A stretch of 64,000 nt of DNA, taken from assembly GCF_030505195.1 (NCBI RefSeq), contig NZ_CP129672.1, positions 3,258,501 to 3,322,500 of the forward strand, read 5' to 3'. Shown here piece by piece: positions 33,592 through 43,001 of the stretch (positions within the stretch are counted from its first letter, which is position 1; each line of letters opens with the position of its first letter). The notes under the pieces are model-generated. The model made no database searches, was not told where the DNA came from, and saw nothing but the letters and a program-made list of their open reading frames with translations. A program made the translations under genes and the position numbers. The DNA is from Comamonas testosteroni. GTDB lineage: Bacteria; Pseudomonadota; Gammaproteobacteria; Burkholderiales; Burkholderiaceae_C.

Positions 33592-34074
33592 TCAGATCAG
33601 TGACTTGGCATTGTCCAGCACAAAGTCGCAGGCCTTTTCCTTGAGGTTGCTCTTGACCTTGTCCAGGCTGAAGCTCTTGCCGTCGGCACCCGTGACCATG
33701 CCCATCAGGCCGTTCTGGTAGCCCTGGTCCTTGGGCTCTTCCTTCTGGCCCAGGCCCAGCTTGCCCAGCAGCTGATTCTTGACCTGGGCGGCCTTGTCGG
33801 CGTTGAGGTAGTTGTTCTTCATGCAGTAGGTGAGGACACCGGCGGCATTGCTGGCCGTGCCGGAGCTCAGGTTGCCCAGGCCCAGGGCCGACAGTGCCGA
33901 AGAGCCTCCGGAGCCGCCGAGCATGCCGCCCAGGCCCGAGGCGCTGGAGCTGCTCTCGGCTGCGCCGCCGCCCAGCTGGCCGCGCAAGGCGTCACCGAGG
34001 CCGCTGGCATGGGCGCTGAAGGAGCCCGCAGCCACTGTGGCGCAAAGCAGGGTGGAGAGAGCAAATTTCTTCAT
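33592..34074 (-). CDS. DUF2501 (YjjA-like) exported protein
   Basis: A 160-residue secreted protein. The signal peptide MKKFALSTLLCATVAAGSFS to AHA is followed by a Gly/Ser-rich segment (residues 25-70) and the conserved C-terminal DUF2501 domain with TYCMKNNYLN and KEKACDFVLDNAKSL. The ATG at 34074 is chosen because AAGGA lies eight bases upstream; an ATG 18 bases earlier lacks one. Function of the family is unknown. Confidence 0.87.
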   Translation of the reverse strand: MKKFALSTLLCATVAAGSFSAHASGLGDALRGQLGGGAAESSSSASGLGGMLGGSGGSSALSALGLGNLSSGTASNAAGVLTYCMKNNYLNADKAAQVKNQLLGKLGLGQKEEPKDQGYQNGLMGMVTGADGKSFSLDKVKSNLKEKACDFVLDNAKSLI

Positions 34075-34178
34075 GACAGTCATCCTTTTCATGGCGGGGG
34101 CCCAGCCAGGAGGCCCCGGTTCAAGCCGAGCTGCACGTTAGCACGCGCCAGGCCCCGGCAACTGTTGAAGATTGCAAA

Positions 34179-34895
34179 TCAACGTGCCGGCGCCACGGCG
34201 GCCGGTGCTGCTGGCGCAACCGGTGCGGCGGGCTGTGCAGGTGTCGCCGGCGTGCCGCTGGCAGGCTGGGCCCCGGGCGGCTGGATGACGGTGCGCACGT
34301 TGCGCTGGCCCTGCGGCGGCTTGGGAAAGCCCGTCAGCGCCGCATCGAACAAAATGCCGAAGATGGCCGGGTCGTCGGTCCATACATCCTGGCGCTGGGC
34401 CGAGGTTTCGTAGACGATCTGCTGGGTCTTGATATCGCGCATGACGATGCTCACGGCGCGGTAATACTCCAGCGGCGGCTCGTTGAACATCATGCCGCCG
34501 CCAAAGCCCCAGCCAAAGCCGCGGCCGTAGCTCATGCCCCAGCCCCAGCGCGGGCCCCAGTAGGGGTCGTAGTAGGGCCAGCTGGCCCAGTCGCGCGCAT
34601 AGCGCGCCATGGCGCTGATCTGCACCACCAGGCTGGCGTGCGAGTCATCGCGCGTCAGGCCGACGCGGGCCAGCGCATGCTGGGCCTGGGCTTCCACGGC
34701 CGCGAAGTTCACCTGGCCCTGCTGCGAGGGCAGGGTCTCCAGCCGGTAGGTGGCCGGCACGGGAATGGTGCTCAGTGCGGAAAAGCTCTGCACCGTGCTG
34801 TTGACCTCGCGCACCGTGCTGCAGCCGGCCAGCAGAGCCGTCGCAGTCAGGGCCGCAAGGCCGATCCAGCGTAAGGAGGTTTTGCGCAGGTTCAT
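34179..34895 (-). CDS. DUF4136-type lipoprotein
   Basis: A 238-residue lipoprotein with lipobox LLAGC near residue 25 (signal MNLRKTSLRWIGLAALTA). The DUF4136-like core (about 30-190) has a Trp/Tyr/Gly-rich insert (DPYWGPRWGWGMSYGRGFGW), and the tail is Ala/Pro-rich (residues 200-238), probably flexible. Start at 34895 because the signal peptide begins there. Envelope function unknown. Confidence 0.83.
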   Translation of the reverse strand: MNLRKTSLRWIGLAALTATALLAGCSTVREVNSTVQSFSALSTIPVPATYRLETLPSQQGQVNFAAVEAQAQHALARVGLTRDDSHASLVVQISAMARYARDWASWPYYDPYWGPRWGWGMSYGRGFGWGFGGGMMFNEPPLEYYRAVSIVMRDIKTQQIVYETSAQRQDVWTDDPAIFGILFDAALTGFPKPPQGQRNVRTVIQPPGAQPASGTPATPAQPAAPVAPAAPAAVAPAR

Positions 34896-34915
34896 GATGA
34901 TTTCTCTGAAACGAC

Positions 34916-34938
34916 AAAGGCCCATGAGATGGGCCTTT
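34916..34938 (-). terminator. Hairpin downstream of ttcA
   Basis: Ten-base perfect arms (AAAGGCCCAT and complement) with a GAG loop between ttcA (stop 34978) and the DUF4136 lipoprotein start. The U-tract is short. Confidence 0.6.
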
Positions 34939-34977
34939 GATAGGACTGCAGGGTCCGGTTTTAGTTCAAAAGTCCGC

Positions 34978-35961
34978 TCAGGACAGTTGTACCACTTGCA
35001 CTCCGCCGGGCAGGGCGGCCATGGTTGGCAGCTCTTCATGGTCAAAGGCCATGTCGCCGTTGGGATCGGCAATGCCCGTGGCCTTGGCGTTCCTGAAGTC
35101 GTGCAGCTGGGGGTCCATCATGTGCGTGGTCACGATGTTGCCCATGGCGCGGAACATGCTCTCGATGCGGCCGGGGAACTTCTTGTCCCACTCGCGCAGC
35201 ATATTGCCCACGGCCACGCGCTGCAGGCCGTCCTGGCTGCCGCAGAGGTTGCAGGGAATGATGGGGAAGTTCTGGTACTGGGCCCAGCGTGTCGTGTCCT
35301 TCTCGGGCACATAGCACAGCGGGCGGATCACCACATGCTTGCCGTCGTCGCTGACCAGCTTGGGCGGCATGCCCTTCATGCGGCCGCCGTAGAACATGTT
35401 GAGCATCATGGTCTGCACGATGTCGTCGCGGTGATGGCCCAGGGCCACCTTGGTGCAGCCCAACTGGTCGGCCACCTTGTACAGGATGGCGCGGCGCAGG
35501 CGCGAGCACAGGCCGCAGGTGGTCTTGCCTTCGGGCACGACGCGCTTGACGACGCTGTAGGTGTCCTGGTTCTCGATGTGGTAGTCCACACCGATGCTCT
35601 GGAAGTACTCGGGCAGCACATGCTCGGGGAAGCCGGGCTGCTTCTGGTCCAGGTTCACGGCCACGATGTCGAACTTCACGGGCGCACGCTTTTGCAGCTT
35701 GCGCAGAATGTCGAGCAGGGTGTAGCTGTCCTTGCCGCCGGACATGCAGACCATGACACGATCGCCTTCCTCGATCATGTTGTAGTCGAGGATGGCCTTG
35801 CCCACTTCGCGGCACAGGCGCTTTTCGAGCTTGATCTGTTCGCGCTCGATCTTGATCTTGCCGGGCTTGGCGGCTTCTTCGCCGTTGGCGTTCTCTGCGG
35901 CCGCAGCATCGGCGGCTTCTGCCTCTTCGGCAATCCAGGGGTTGTCGTTTACTGCATTCAT
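34978..35961 (-). CDS. ttcA: tRNA 2-thiocytidine(32) synthetase TtcA
   Basis: ATP- and Fe-S-dependent enzyme that thiolates C32 in several tRNAs. PP-loop [16 protein letters not shown] near residue 72, cluster-binding CGLC and later CNLC motifs. An ATG at 35973 would overlap folB by seven bases; the ATG at 35961 (MNAVNDNPW) has GGTGA five bases upstream and is preferred. It follows folB on the same strand. Confidence 0.95.
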   Translation of the reverse strand: MNAVNDNPWIAEEAEAADAAAAENANGEEAAKPGKIKIEREQIKLEKRLCREVGKAILDYNMIEEGDRVMVCMSGGKDSYTLLDILRKLQKRAPVKFDIVAVNLDQKQPGFPEHVLPEYFQSIGVDYHIENQDTYSVVKRVVPEGKTTCGLCSRLRRAILYKVADQLGCTKVALGHHRDDIVQTMMLNMFYGGRMKGMPPKLVSDDGKHVVIRPLCYVPEKDTTRWAQYQNFPIIPCNLCGSQDGLQRVAVGNMLREWDKKFPGRIESMFRAMGNIVTTHMMDPQLHDFRNAKATGIADPNGDMAFDHEELPTMAALPGGVQVVQLS

Positions 35962-35966
35962 GGGGT

Positions 35967-36338
35967 TCACCATTGTCCGGTTTCGATGCGAATGGCTACT
36001 TCGCAGTCGTCAAAAATTTCCAGCTTCGCAATTTTCACACGCACGCCGCGCACGCCGGGCAGCTGCAGCAGGCGCTGGGCCAGCTTGCCGATCAGGCTCT
36101 CGAGCAGGTTCACATGCTCGGAGGTGCATTCGTCGATGATGATCTGGCGCACCTTGCGGTAGTCCAGCACGTGGAGGATGTCGTCATCGCGCGGAGCCAG
36201 GGGCTGGGGGCCGAGGTTGAGTTCGGCGTCGACCTGGATCGGCTGAGGCTCTTGTTTCTCATGCGCGAGAATCCCGAGGCTGGCGTCAAAGCGCAGGCCG
36301 GTGAGCGTGAGAATTTGTTGTCCGGAAGTGGAAGTCAT
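35967..36338 (-). CDS. folB: Dihydroneopterin aldolase FolB
   Basis: Folate pathway enzyme releasing glycolaldehyde from dihydroneopterin, 123 residues. [20 protein letters not shown] at the start, the catalytic-region [24 protein letters not shown] and a C-terminal Lys in [15 protein letters not shown] fit the family. It lies 25 bases after an SDR of the pteridine reductase type and just before ttcA. Confidence 0.93.
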   Translation of the reverse strand: MTSTSGQQILTLTGLRFDASLGILAHEKQEPQPIQVDAELNLGPQPLAPRDDDILHVLDYRKVRQIIIDECTSEHVNLLESLIGKLAQRLLQLPGVRGVRVKIAKLEIFDDCEVAIRIETGQW

Positions 36339-36363
36339 GAGAGAAGGTGCGGCCTCGGTGGGC

Positions 36364-37149
36364 TCACATCATCGAAAAATCGCGCTCGAAGCGCTGTAAA
36401 TGTTGGCCGCCGTCCACCAGCATGGTGGTGCCCGTCATGGAGCGGTTCTCCAGTGCAAAGCACACGGCGGCGGCAATGTCCTCGGGCGAGGAGGAGCGGC
36501 CCAGCGGGCTCATGGCGTGCAGGGCCTCGAACTTTTCCTGACTCAGCATATGGCTGGTCAGTGTCAGGCCCGGCGCCACGCCCACCACGCGCACGCGTGG
36601 AGCCAGCGCCAGGGCCAGCATGGTGTTGGCGGCTTCCAGGGCCGCCTTGGAGAGGGTGTAGCTCAGGAAATCGGGGTTCTGGTTCCAGAGTTTCTGGTCC
36701 AGCACATTGACCACGGCACCGTGGGCGGACTCTTCGCCTGCCGCCACGCGCTCCTGCACATGGGCATGCAGAGCCTGGGACAGCAATATGGGCGCGCCCG
36801 TGTTGCTGCGCAGATGCGCTTCCAGGGCCACATAGCTGAAGCTCTGGGCATCGTCATGCTCGAACAGCGAGGCGTTATTGACCACGGCGTCGATCCGGCC
36901 AAAGCGCTCCACCACACGCGGTACCAGCGAGCGCACCGATTCCTCGTCAAAGAAATCTGCATCAAAAGCGGCGCTATCGCCTGCCAATTCTGCGCAAGAA
37001 GCTACGGTTTGCATAGCTTGATCGCGGGAGTCGCGGTAGTGCACAGCCACTTGCCAGCCCGCGCGGGCCAGGGCCAGGGCCATGTCACGTCCAAGGCGAC
37101 GGGCGGAACCGGTCACCAATACTGTGCGTGGTTGGGCGGGTGAGGACAT
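36364..37149 (-). CDS. SDR oxidoreductase, pteridine reductase/FolM-like
   Basis: A 261-residue short-chain dehydrogenase: the cofactor motif VLVTGSARRLGRDMA carries the Arg-Arg seen in NADPH-dependent pteridine reductases, followed by NNAS and YTLSK catalytic motifs and a C-terminal MTGTTMLVDGGQHL. The gene next to it is folB, which supports a role in reducing dihydrofolate or dihydromonapterin. Divergent from the MidA-type methyltransferase with nine bases between starts. Confidence 0.85.
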   Translation of the reverse strand: MSSPAQPRTVLVTGSARRLGRDMALALARAGWQVAVHYRDSRDQAMQTVASCAELAGDSAAFDADFFDEESVRSLVPRVVERFGRIDAVVNNASLFEHDDAQSFSYVALEAHLRSNTGAPILLSQALHAHVQERVAAGEESAHGAVVNVLDQKLWNQNPDFLSYTLSKAALEAANTMLALALAPRVRVVGVAPGLTLTSHMLSQEKFEALHAMSPLGRSSSPEDIAAAVCFALENRSMTGTTMLVDGGQHLQRFERDFSMM

Positions 37150-37158
37150 TCGTGGAAA

Positions 37159-38286
37159 ATGCGGGTTGTGACGACAGAACCCTTAAGTTTAACGAGCGCC
37201 TTGCAATCCCGCATTGCCAAGGAGATTGCCGCCGTGGGCGGCTGGCTGCCTTTCGACCGTTTCATGGAGCTGGCGCTCTATGCGCCGGGCCTGGGCTATT
37301 ACGCCAATGAGACGGCCAAGTTCGGCGCCATGCCGGAGTCGGGCAGCGACTTTGTGACGGCACCGGAGATTTCGCCTATTTTTGGTCAGTTGGTGGCATC
37401 CCAATTGCGGCAAGCGCTACAAAAAACGAATACCCGCGAGATCTGGGAATTCGGTGCGGGAACGGGCGCGCTGGCGCTGCAGATCCTTGACGAGCTGGCG
37501 GCCCAGGGCGCGTTGCCTGAGCGCTACACCATCGTCGATCTCTCGGGCACGCTGCGCGCGCGCCAGAAGCTGGCGCTGGCCAAGTACGAGCATCTGGTGC
37601 GCTGGGTGGATGCGCTGCCGGACGCCATGCAAGGCGTGATCATCGGCAACGAGGTGCTGGACGCCATGCCGGTGCAACTGCTGCAGCGCACCCAGGGCCA
37701 ATGGCATGAGCGCGGCGTGGTGCTCGCAGGTGACGGTGATGAGGCGGCCTTTGCCTGGGAAGACCGGCTCACCGAACTGCGTCCGCCTGTGGATATCGGC
37801 GGCCCGCATGACTTTCTGACCGAAATCCACCGCCAGGGCGAGGCGTTTATCCACACCCTGGGCGAGCGCCTGACCCGGGGAGCCGCTTTTTTCATCGATT
37901 ACGGCTTTGGCGAGAGCGAGTACTACCACGAACAGCGCCATATGGGGACCCTGGTCTGCCACTACCAGCATCAGGTGGACAACGACCCTCTGGTGCTGGT
38001 CGGCCTCAAGGACATCACGGCCCACGTCAATTTCACGGGCACGGCCGTGGCGGCCCAGGATGCGGGCTTCGACGTGCTGGGCTACACCAATCAGGCGCAC
38101 TTTCTCATCAACTGCGGACTTGCGCCCAAGCTCGATGCGGCGGGCATCAAGGCCCGCTCCATGGCCTCCAAGCTGGTCATGGAGCACGAGATGGGCGAGC
38201 TGTTCAAGGTCGTTGCCCTGTCCAAGGGCGTGGAGCCCTGGACGCCGCTGGGCTTTGTGCAGGGCGACCGCACGCACCGGCTATAG
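37159..38286 (+). CDS. MidA/NDUFAF7-family protein arginine methyltransferase
   Basis: SAM-dependent methyltransferase of 375 residues. Typical features: GGWLPFDRFMELALYAPGLGYY at the N-terminus, SDFVTAPEISPIFGQLVA, SAM-binding IWEFGAGTGALALQIL, GNEVLDAMPV and FFIDYGFGESEYYH. The mitochondrial relative methylates an arginine of complex I; the bacterial substrate is uncertain. The segment with QALQKTNTR is AT-richer than its surroundings and contains the bases CAAGCGCTA, a piece of the local intergenic repeat. Confidence 0.9.
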   Translation: MRVVTTEPLSLTSALQSRIAKEIAAVGGWLPFDRFMELALYAPGLGYYANETAKFGAMPESGSDFVTAPEISPIFGQLVASQLRQALQKTNTREIWEFGAGTGALALQILDELAAQGALPERYTIVDLSGTLRARQKLALAKYEHLVRWVDALPDAMQGVIIGNEVLDAMPVQLLQRTQGQWHERGVVLAGDGDEAAFAWEDRLTELRPPVDIGGPHDFLTEIHRQGEAFIHTLGERLTRGAAFFIDYGFGESEYYHEQRHMGTLVCHYQHQVDNDPLVLVGLKDITAHVNFTGTAVAAQDAGFDVLGYTNQAHFLINCGLAPKLDAAGIKARSMASKLVMEHEMGELFKVVALSKGVEPWTPLGFVQGDRTHRL

Positions 38287-38306
38287 CGTCTGCGTGCCTG
38301 GTGCGC

Positions 38307-39293
38307 TTACTGCTTTTCCAGTCTGGCGGCCTGGATGATGCTGCCCCAGTGCTTGTACTCGGTGCGCGTGAAGTCGCGGAACGCGCTTGAGCCGAGCAGG
38401 CGCGGTTCGCCGCCCAGTGCCGCGACCCTGGCCTTGAACTCGGGGCTGCTGGCCACCTTGAGCGTGGCCGCTTCCAGGCGCTGAACCACGGCTCGTGGTG
38501 TCCCCTTGGGGGCCAGCACGCCGTTCCAGGTGGCGGTCACAAAGGACGGAAAGCCGCTTTCCTTCATGGTCGGGACCTGCGGCAGCTGCGGCAGGCGCTC
38601 GGCGGAGGTCACGGCCAGCGCCTTGAGCTTGCCGCCCTGGATGAAGGGCAGCGCCGGCGTGATGTTCTCGAAGATGAAATCAATCTGGCCGCCGATCAGA
38701 TCGGTCAGTGCCGGAGCGCTGCCCTTGTAAGGCGCGTGAACCAGGTCCAGTTTGGCGGCGCTCTTGAGCAGCTCGCCCGACAGATGCACGGTGGAGCCCA
38801 TGCCCGGCGAGCCATAGCTCATCCCGGCGCGGCGCTCGCGCGCGTAACTCACCAGCTCGGCCACCGATTTGACCGGCGTTTTCGACTCGTTGACCACCAG
38901 CACATTGGGAATCGAGGTCACCAGAGCGACGTACTCGAAGTCGTCCAGGCTTTTCTCGCTGAGATTGCGGTACAGGCTGGGATTGATGGCCTGCGTACCC
39001 GCCGTGCCGAACAGCAGGGTGTAGCCGTCATTGGCGGCGGCTGCGACGCGGCTGGCACCGATGGCACCGTTGGCTCCGGGGACGTTCTCCACCACGACCG
39101 GCTGGCCCAGCGCCTCGGCCAGACCCTGGCCGACCAGGCGAGCCACGACATCGGTATTGCCACCGGGCGAGAAGGGCACGACCAGCTTGAGCGGGCGATT
39201 GGGGAAGCTGTCGGCGGCAGCAGGCAGGGCCAGGCAAGCGCCTAGCAGCGCTGCGCTCAGAAGAATCTGTTTGCGTGAGAAGGTCAGGGGCAC
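38307..39293 (-). CDS. Bug-family periplasmic receptor
   Basis: TctC/Bug receptor of 328 residues. Signal peptide ends AAA-DS; motifs RPLKLVVPFSPGGNTDVVAR, VVENVPGANGAIGASR and NDGYTLLFGTAG. Start is a GTG at 39293 without a strong ribosome site. It stands alone, convergent with the MidA gene, and no transporter membrane gene is next to it. Confidence 0.92.
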   Translation of the reverse strand: MPLTFSRKQILLSAALLGACLALPAAADSFPNRPLKLVVPFSPGGNTDVVARLVGQGLAEALGQPVVVENVPGANGAIGASRVAAAANDGYTLLFGTAGTQAINPSLYRNLSEKSLDDFEYVALVTSIPNVLVVNESKTPVKSVAELVSYARERRAGMSYGSPGMGSTVHLSGELLKSAAKLDLVHAPYKGSAPALTDLIGGQIDFIFENITPALPFIQGGKLKALAVTSAERLPQLPQVPTMKESGFPSFVTATWNGVLAPKGTPRAVVQRLEAATLKVASSPEFKARVAALGGEPRLLGSSAFRDFTRTEYKHWGSIIQAARLEKQ

Positions 39294-39501
39294 GGTATGT
39301 CTCGTTGTTTGTAGTTCGCGGGCCCTGACGGCAGACGCACGGGCCCGGTCCCTGCATGGCGCAGGGCGTGGACATCATGGGCAGAGGGGGGAGTTGAGGT
39401 CAATCAATCTTTGGGAAGCATGTCATGCATAAACGGAATGGCTGTCTGCCAGCATGGGCGCTCAGGCCGTCAGCACGGCAGGCCTCTATACTTGCGGCCT
39501 C

Positions 39502-39702
39502 ATGATTCGCTGGTTGATCGTCATTTTTCTGGCCCTGTTGCTCGTCAACGGGCTGCACGGCTGGCTGCAGCGCATAGGGCTGGGGCGTCTGCCCGGCGAC
39601 TTCCGCTTTCGCCTGTTCGGCAAGGAGTTCTTCCTGCCGGTGGCCAGCACCGTGCTGCTCAGCGTGGTGGCGGCGCTGATTGCCCGCTTTGTGAAGCTCT
39701 GA
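39502..39702 (+). CDS. DUF2905 small membrane protein
   Basis: A 66-residue protein, MIRWLIVIFLALLLVNGL at the start, with LGRLPGDFRFRLFGKEFFLPV in the middle and a second hydrophobic segment at the end. This two-helix pattern with GxLPGD is the DUF2905 family. An upstream in-frame start at 39454 is possible but adds nothing family-like. Function unknown. Confidence 0.85.
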   Translation: MIRWLIVIFLALLLVNGLHGWLQRIGLGRLPGDFRFRLFGKEFFLPVASTVLLSVVAALIARFVKL

Positions 39703-39817
39703 GGTCGTAGACACGTTCTGAGGCCGGCCGACTTGAATCTGCAGGCTTTGGCTGCACATACGAGCCTGAGCCCGAGCAGTGCCTGCTGGCACTGTCAGGC
39801 ATTGCCAAAGAAAGCAC

Positions 39818-39892
39818 GACTTACGCAAAGCGGGTTCAGGCAAGGCGACTGCCTCGGCAGGCAGGCCGTTGTCGCATTCCTGTTTGCGTCAA
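39818..39892. repeat. MITE-like 76-bp dispersed element, copy B (inverted relative to copy A)
   Basis: Starts CGACTTACGCAAAG and ends GTTTGCGTCAA, with terminal ACGCAAA/TTTGCGT inverted repeats. The reverse complement lines up with 10587-10663 over nearly its whole length. It ends 20 bases before the GTG start of trxC, so it is likely part of the trxC promoter or leader. Confidence 0.8.
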
Positions 39893-39911
39893 TCCTAGAA
39901 AGGTTGCTCCT

Positions 39912-40346
39912 GTGTCCGAATCCCTGCACTACGTCTGTCCTCATTGCCACACCACCAATCGCATCGCCAAAGAGCAGCTGGGCAATCAGCCTGATTGCGG
40001 TAGCTGCCACCAGGCTCTTGTGACGGGCGAGCCCGTGGCACTGGACAACGACAGCTTTGCCAGACACACCGGGCGCAGCCAAGTGCCGGTGGTCGTGGAT
40101 TTCTGGGCCCCCTGGTGCGGCCCCTGCCGCATGATGGCGCCGGCCTTTGCCCAGGCGGCGCAGCAGCTGGCGGGGCAGGCGCAGTTGGCCAAGCTCGATA
40201 CCGAGGCTTACCCGCAGGCCGCCGCACCCTTGGGCATCCGCAGCATTCCGACCATGGTGATCTTCAGGGAAGGCCAGGAACTGGCCCGCATCTCCGGGGC
40301 AATGCCTGCCTCGGAGATCGTGCGCTGGGTGCGATCGGTGATCTGA
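39912..40346 (+). CDS. trxC: Thioredoxin 2 (zinc-containing)
   Basis: Cytosolic disulfide reductase of 144 residues. The N-terminal zinc ribbon CPHC (9-12) and CGSC (29-32) precedes a thioredoxin domain with active site WCGPC at 68-72 and cis-Pro in SIPTMV. The extra zinc domain distinguishes TrxC from TrxA; it is often OxyR-controlled. Start is GTG at 39912 with AGAAAGG upstream. A MITE-like element lies directly upstream. Confidence 0.95.
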   Translation: MSESLHYVCPHCHTTNRIAKEQLGNQPDCGSCHQALVTGEPVALDNDSFARHTGRSQVPVVVDFWAPWCGPCRMMAPAFAQAAQQLAGQAQLAKLDTEAYPQAAAPLGIRSIPTMVIFREGQELARISGAMPASEIVRWVRSVI

Positions 40347-40407
40347 GCACCGGCTTCGCGGGAGCCGGGCCCGCTCACCCGGCCCCGTGGCGAGGCCGGT
40401 CAGGCTC

Positions 40408-41442
40408 TCAGGCGGCGATGTCCAGCACCACGCGGCCTTCGATCTTGCCTTCGTGCATGCGGGCAAAGATGTCGTTGATGTTTTCCAGCTTGTCGGTGGA
40501 TACGGTGGCCTTGACCTTGCCCTGAGCCGCAAAGTCCAGCGACTCCTGCAGGTCCAGGCGCGTGCCGACGATGGAGCCGCGCACGGTGATGCCCTTGAGC
40601 ACCATGGAGAAGATCGGCAGCGGAAAATCGCCGGGCGGCAGGCCGTTGAGCGAAATCGTGCCGCCGCGGCGCACCATGCCCAGCGCCTGCTCGAAAGCCT
40701 TGGGCGACACGGCAGTGACCAGCACGCCATGGGCGCCTTCAATCTCTCTTTGCAGATAGGCCGCCGGATCGGTGGTCTTTGCGTTGACAGTGACGGTGGC
40801 GCCCAGCTGACGCGCCAGAGCGAGCTTGCTGTCATCGATGTCGACGGCCGCGACGTTGAAGCCCATGGCCTTGGCATATTGCACGGCCATGTGGCCCAGG
40901 CCGCCGATGCCGGAAATCACCACCCAGTCGCCGGGCTTGGCATCGGTGACTTTCAGCCCCTTGTACACCGTAACCCCGGCGCAGAGCACGGGAGCGACAT
41001 CGATAAAGCTCACGTTGGACGGCAGATGGCCCACATAGTTGGGATCGGCCAGCGCGTAGTCGGCAAAGCCGCCGTTGACCGAATAGCCGGTATTGGTCTG
41101 AGATTCGCACAAGGTCTCCCAGCCGCCTATGCAGTGGCGGCAGAAGCCGCAGGCGCTGTGCAGCCAGGGCACGCCCACGCGATCGCCTTCCTTGACATGC
41201 TTGACGTTCTTGCCCACCGCCGCCACATAGCCCACGCCCTCGTGGCCGGGAATGAAGGGCGGATGAGGCTTGACAGGCCAGTCGCCTTCGGCTGCATGCA
41301 GATCGGTGTGGCAGACGCCGGAAGCAGCGATCTTGACCAGGATCTGATCGTCTGTCGGTCGGGGCACCGGCATTTCTTCAATCGTGAGCGGTTTCCCGAA
41401 GGAACGCACCACGGCGGCTTTCATGGTCTGGGGTAAGGACAT
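40408..41442 (-). CDS. adhP: Zinc-dependent alcohol dehydrogenase AdhP
   Basis: NAD-dependent medium-chain alcohol dehydrogenase, 344 residues. Catalytic zinc ligands in ASGVCHTDLHAAEGDW and PGHEGVG; structural zinc cysteines in CGFCRHCIGGWETLC; nucleotide-binding ISGIGGLGHMAVQYAKAMG. The ATG at 41442 follows a textbook AAGGAGGT six bases upstream. Convergent with trxC. Confidence 0.93.
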   Translation of the reverse strand: MSLPQTMKAAVVRSFGKPLTIEEMPVPRPTDDQILVKIAASGVCHTDLHAAEGDWPVKPHPPFIPGHEGVGYVAAVGKNVKHVKEGDRVGVPWLHSACGFCRHCIGGWETLCESQTNTGYSVNGGFADYALADPNYVGHLPSNVSFIDVAPVLCAGVTVYKGLKVTDAKPGDWVVISGIGGLGHMAVQYAKAMGFNVAAVDIDDSKLALARQLGATVTVNAKTTDPAAYLQREIEGAHGVLVTAVSPKAFEQALGMVRRGGTISLNGLPPGDFPLPIFSMVLKGITVRGSIVGTRLDLQESLDFAAQGKVKATVSTDKLENINDIFARMHEGKIEGRVVLDIAA

Positions 41443-41679
41443 CAGAGCACCTCCTTGAAGCAAGAGGGCAAGGCCGTGGCCTGTGGGCCGGACACTTGCC
41501 CGTCAAAGAACCATGCCGGTATGGCATGGGTGTTGCAGCAGGTTTCGTGACCCGCTGCATGGCTCGGGCGGAGCGAACCGCCGCAGCCATCCCGTACTGT
41601 GCAATGGCTGCAGCATACCTTCTTTGACTTAACTCAAGCCGTGCCCATCCCTGTCGCTAGCATCTCGGCGCGCGCACTG

Positions 41680-42942
41680 CTAGGCGCAGCCTTCCAGATA
41701 GGCGGCAATCGCCTGCTCGCGCGCCTTGCTCACGGCATCGCCAATGGCCTTGCCCTTGAGGCCGCGCTGCGCTGCGGCCTGGGCAACGGGGGCGGTTTCC
41801 ACGGCCAGAGCCGCCTTCAGGGCATTGCCCAGGCGCTGGCGCTGGGGGTAGGCCGCCTCTTCAAAGCCCAGACGCCCGCGTGCGTCGCATTCGCAGGCCA
41901 GCAAGGCTTCCTCGAAGCGCTGGGGCTTGCGTATGGCATCGCAGCGCTCCAGCAGGCGCAGCAGGGCGGCGGCATTGAGCTCGTGGCTGCGATGGATGTT
42001 GCCATGCTCGCGCGCCACGACCTCGGCCAGCTCCTTGCAGTCGTTGGGCACGCGCCAGCGCTCGCAGACCTGAAGCAGCAGGCGGGCGCTGCGCTGTTCG
42101 TGGCCGATATGGCGGGGCAACACATCGGCCGGCGTGGTGCCTTTGCCGAAGTCATGGCACAGGCAGGCAAAGCGCACGGACAGCGGTGCCTGCAAGCGGG
42201 CCGACATGTCCAGCACCATCATGGCATGCACGCCGCAATCGATCTCGGGGTGGTATTCGGCGCGCTGGGGCACGCCCCAGAGCTTGTCGAGCTCGGGCAG
42301 CAGCCGGGCCAGAGCCCCGCATTCGCGAAGGATGTCGAACATGCGAGAGGGCTGGGCCTCCATCAGGCCGCGGCTGATTTCCTGCCACACGCGCTCGGGC
42401 ACCAGGGCATCGACCTCGCCGGCCGCCACCATCTCGCGCATGAGTTCCATGGTTTCGGGGGCGACGGAGAAATCGGTGAGGCGCGCCGCAAAGCGGGCCA
42501 GGCGCAGAATGCGTACCGGGTCTTCGCGAAACGCATCGGTCACATGGCGCAGCACGTGATCCTTCAGATCCTGCTGGCCGCGATAGGGATCCACCAGGTC
42601 TTCGAGGCCGTCGTTGCCTGTCCAGTCGGCAGGAGCAGCGATGGAGTTGATGGTCAGATCGCGCCGCGCCAGGTCTTCTTCCAGCGTCACATCGGCAGCG
42701 GTGTGAACCACAAAGCCGCGATAGCCCATGCCGTTCTTGCGCTCGGTGCGAGCCAGCGCATATTCCTCATGGGTCTGGGGGTGCAGGAACACCGGAAAGT
42801 CGCGCCCCACGGGCACGAAGCCGCGCGCGCTCATCTGCTCCGGTGTGGCTCCGACCACCACCCAGTCCGTGTCGTTGACGGGCAGGCCCAGCAACGCATC
42901 GCGCACGGCGCCGCCTACCTTGAAAACCTTGAATTCACTCAT
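41680..42942 (-). CDS. cca: CCA-adding tRNA nucleotidyltransferase with HD domain
   Basis: Adds or repairs the tRNA 3' CCA end, 420 residues from ATG 42942. Nucleotidyltransferase motif [14 protein letters not shown] with the DTDWVVVG acidic pair, then RDLTINSIA, and a C-terminal HD phosphohydrolase domain ([13 protein letters not shown] and CLCHDFGKG), as in the multifunctional enzyme of beta/gamma-proteobacteria. The frame is open upstream to 43161 but the family N-terminus begins at MSEFKVFKV. Confidence 0.95.
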   Translation of the reverse strand: MSEFKVFKVGGAVRDALLGLPVNDTDWVVVGATPEQMSARGFVPVGRDFPVFLHPQTHEEYALARTERKNGMGYRGFVVHTAADVTLEEDLARRDLTINSIAAPADWTGNDGLEDLVDPYRGQQDLKDHVLRHVTDAFREDPVRILRLARFAARLTDFSVAPETMELMREMVAAGEVDALVPERVWQEISRGLMEAQPSRMFDILRECGALARLLPELDKLWGVPQRAEYHPEIDCGVHAMMVLDMSARLQAPLSVRFACLCHDFGKGTTPADVLPRHIGHEQRSARLLLQVCERWRVPNDCKELAEVVAREHGNIHRSHELNAAALLRLLERCDAIRKPQRFEEALLACECDARGRLGFEEAAYPQRQRLGNALKAALAVETAPVAQAAAQRGLKGKAIGDAVSKAREQAIAAYLEGCA

Positions 42943-43001
42943 GCTGCAATGGTAGTGGCTGCGAGCCGGCCTGCAGATACCGCAATCGCGGGATGGCGGA
43001 C

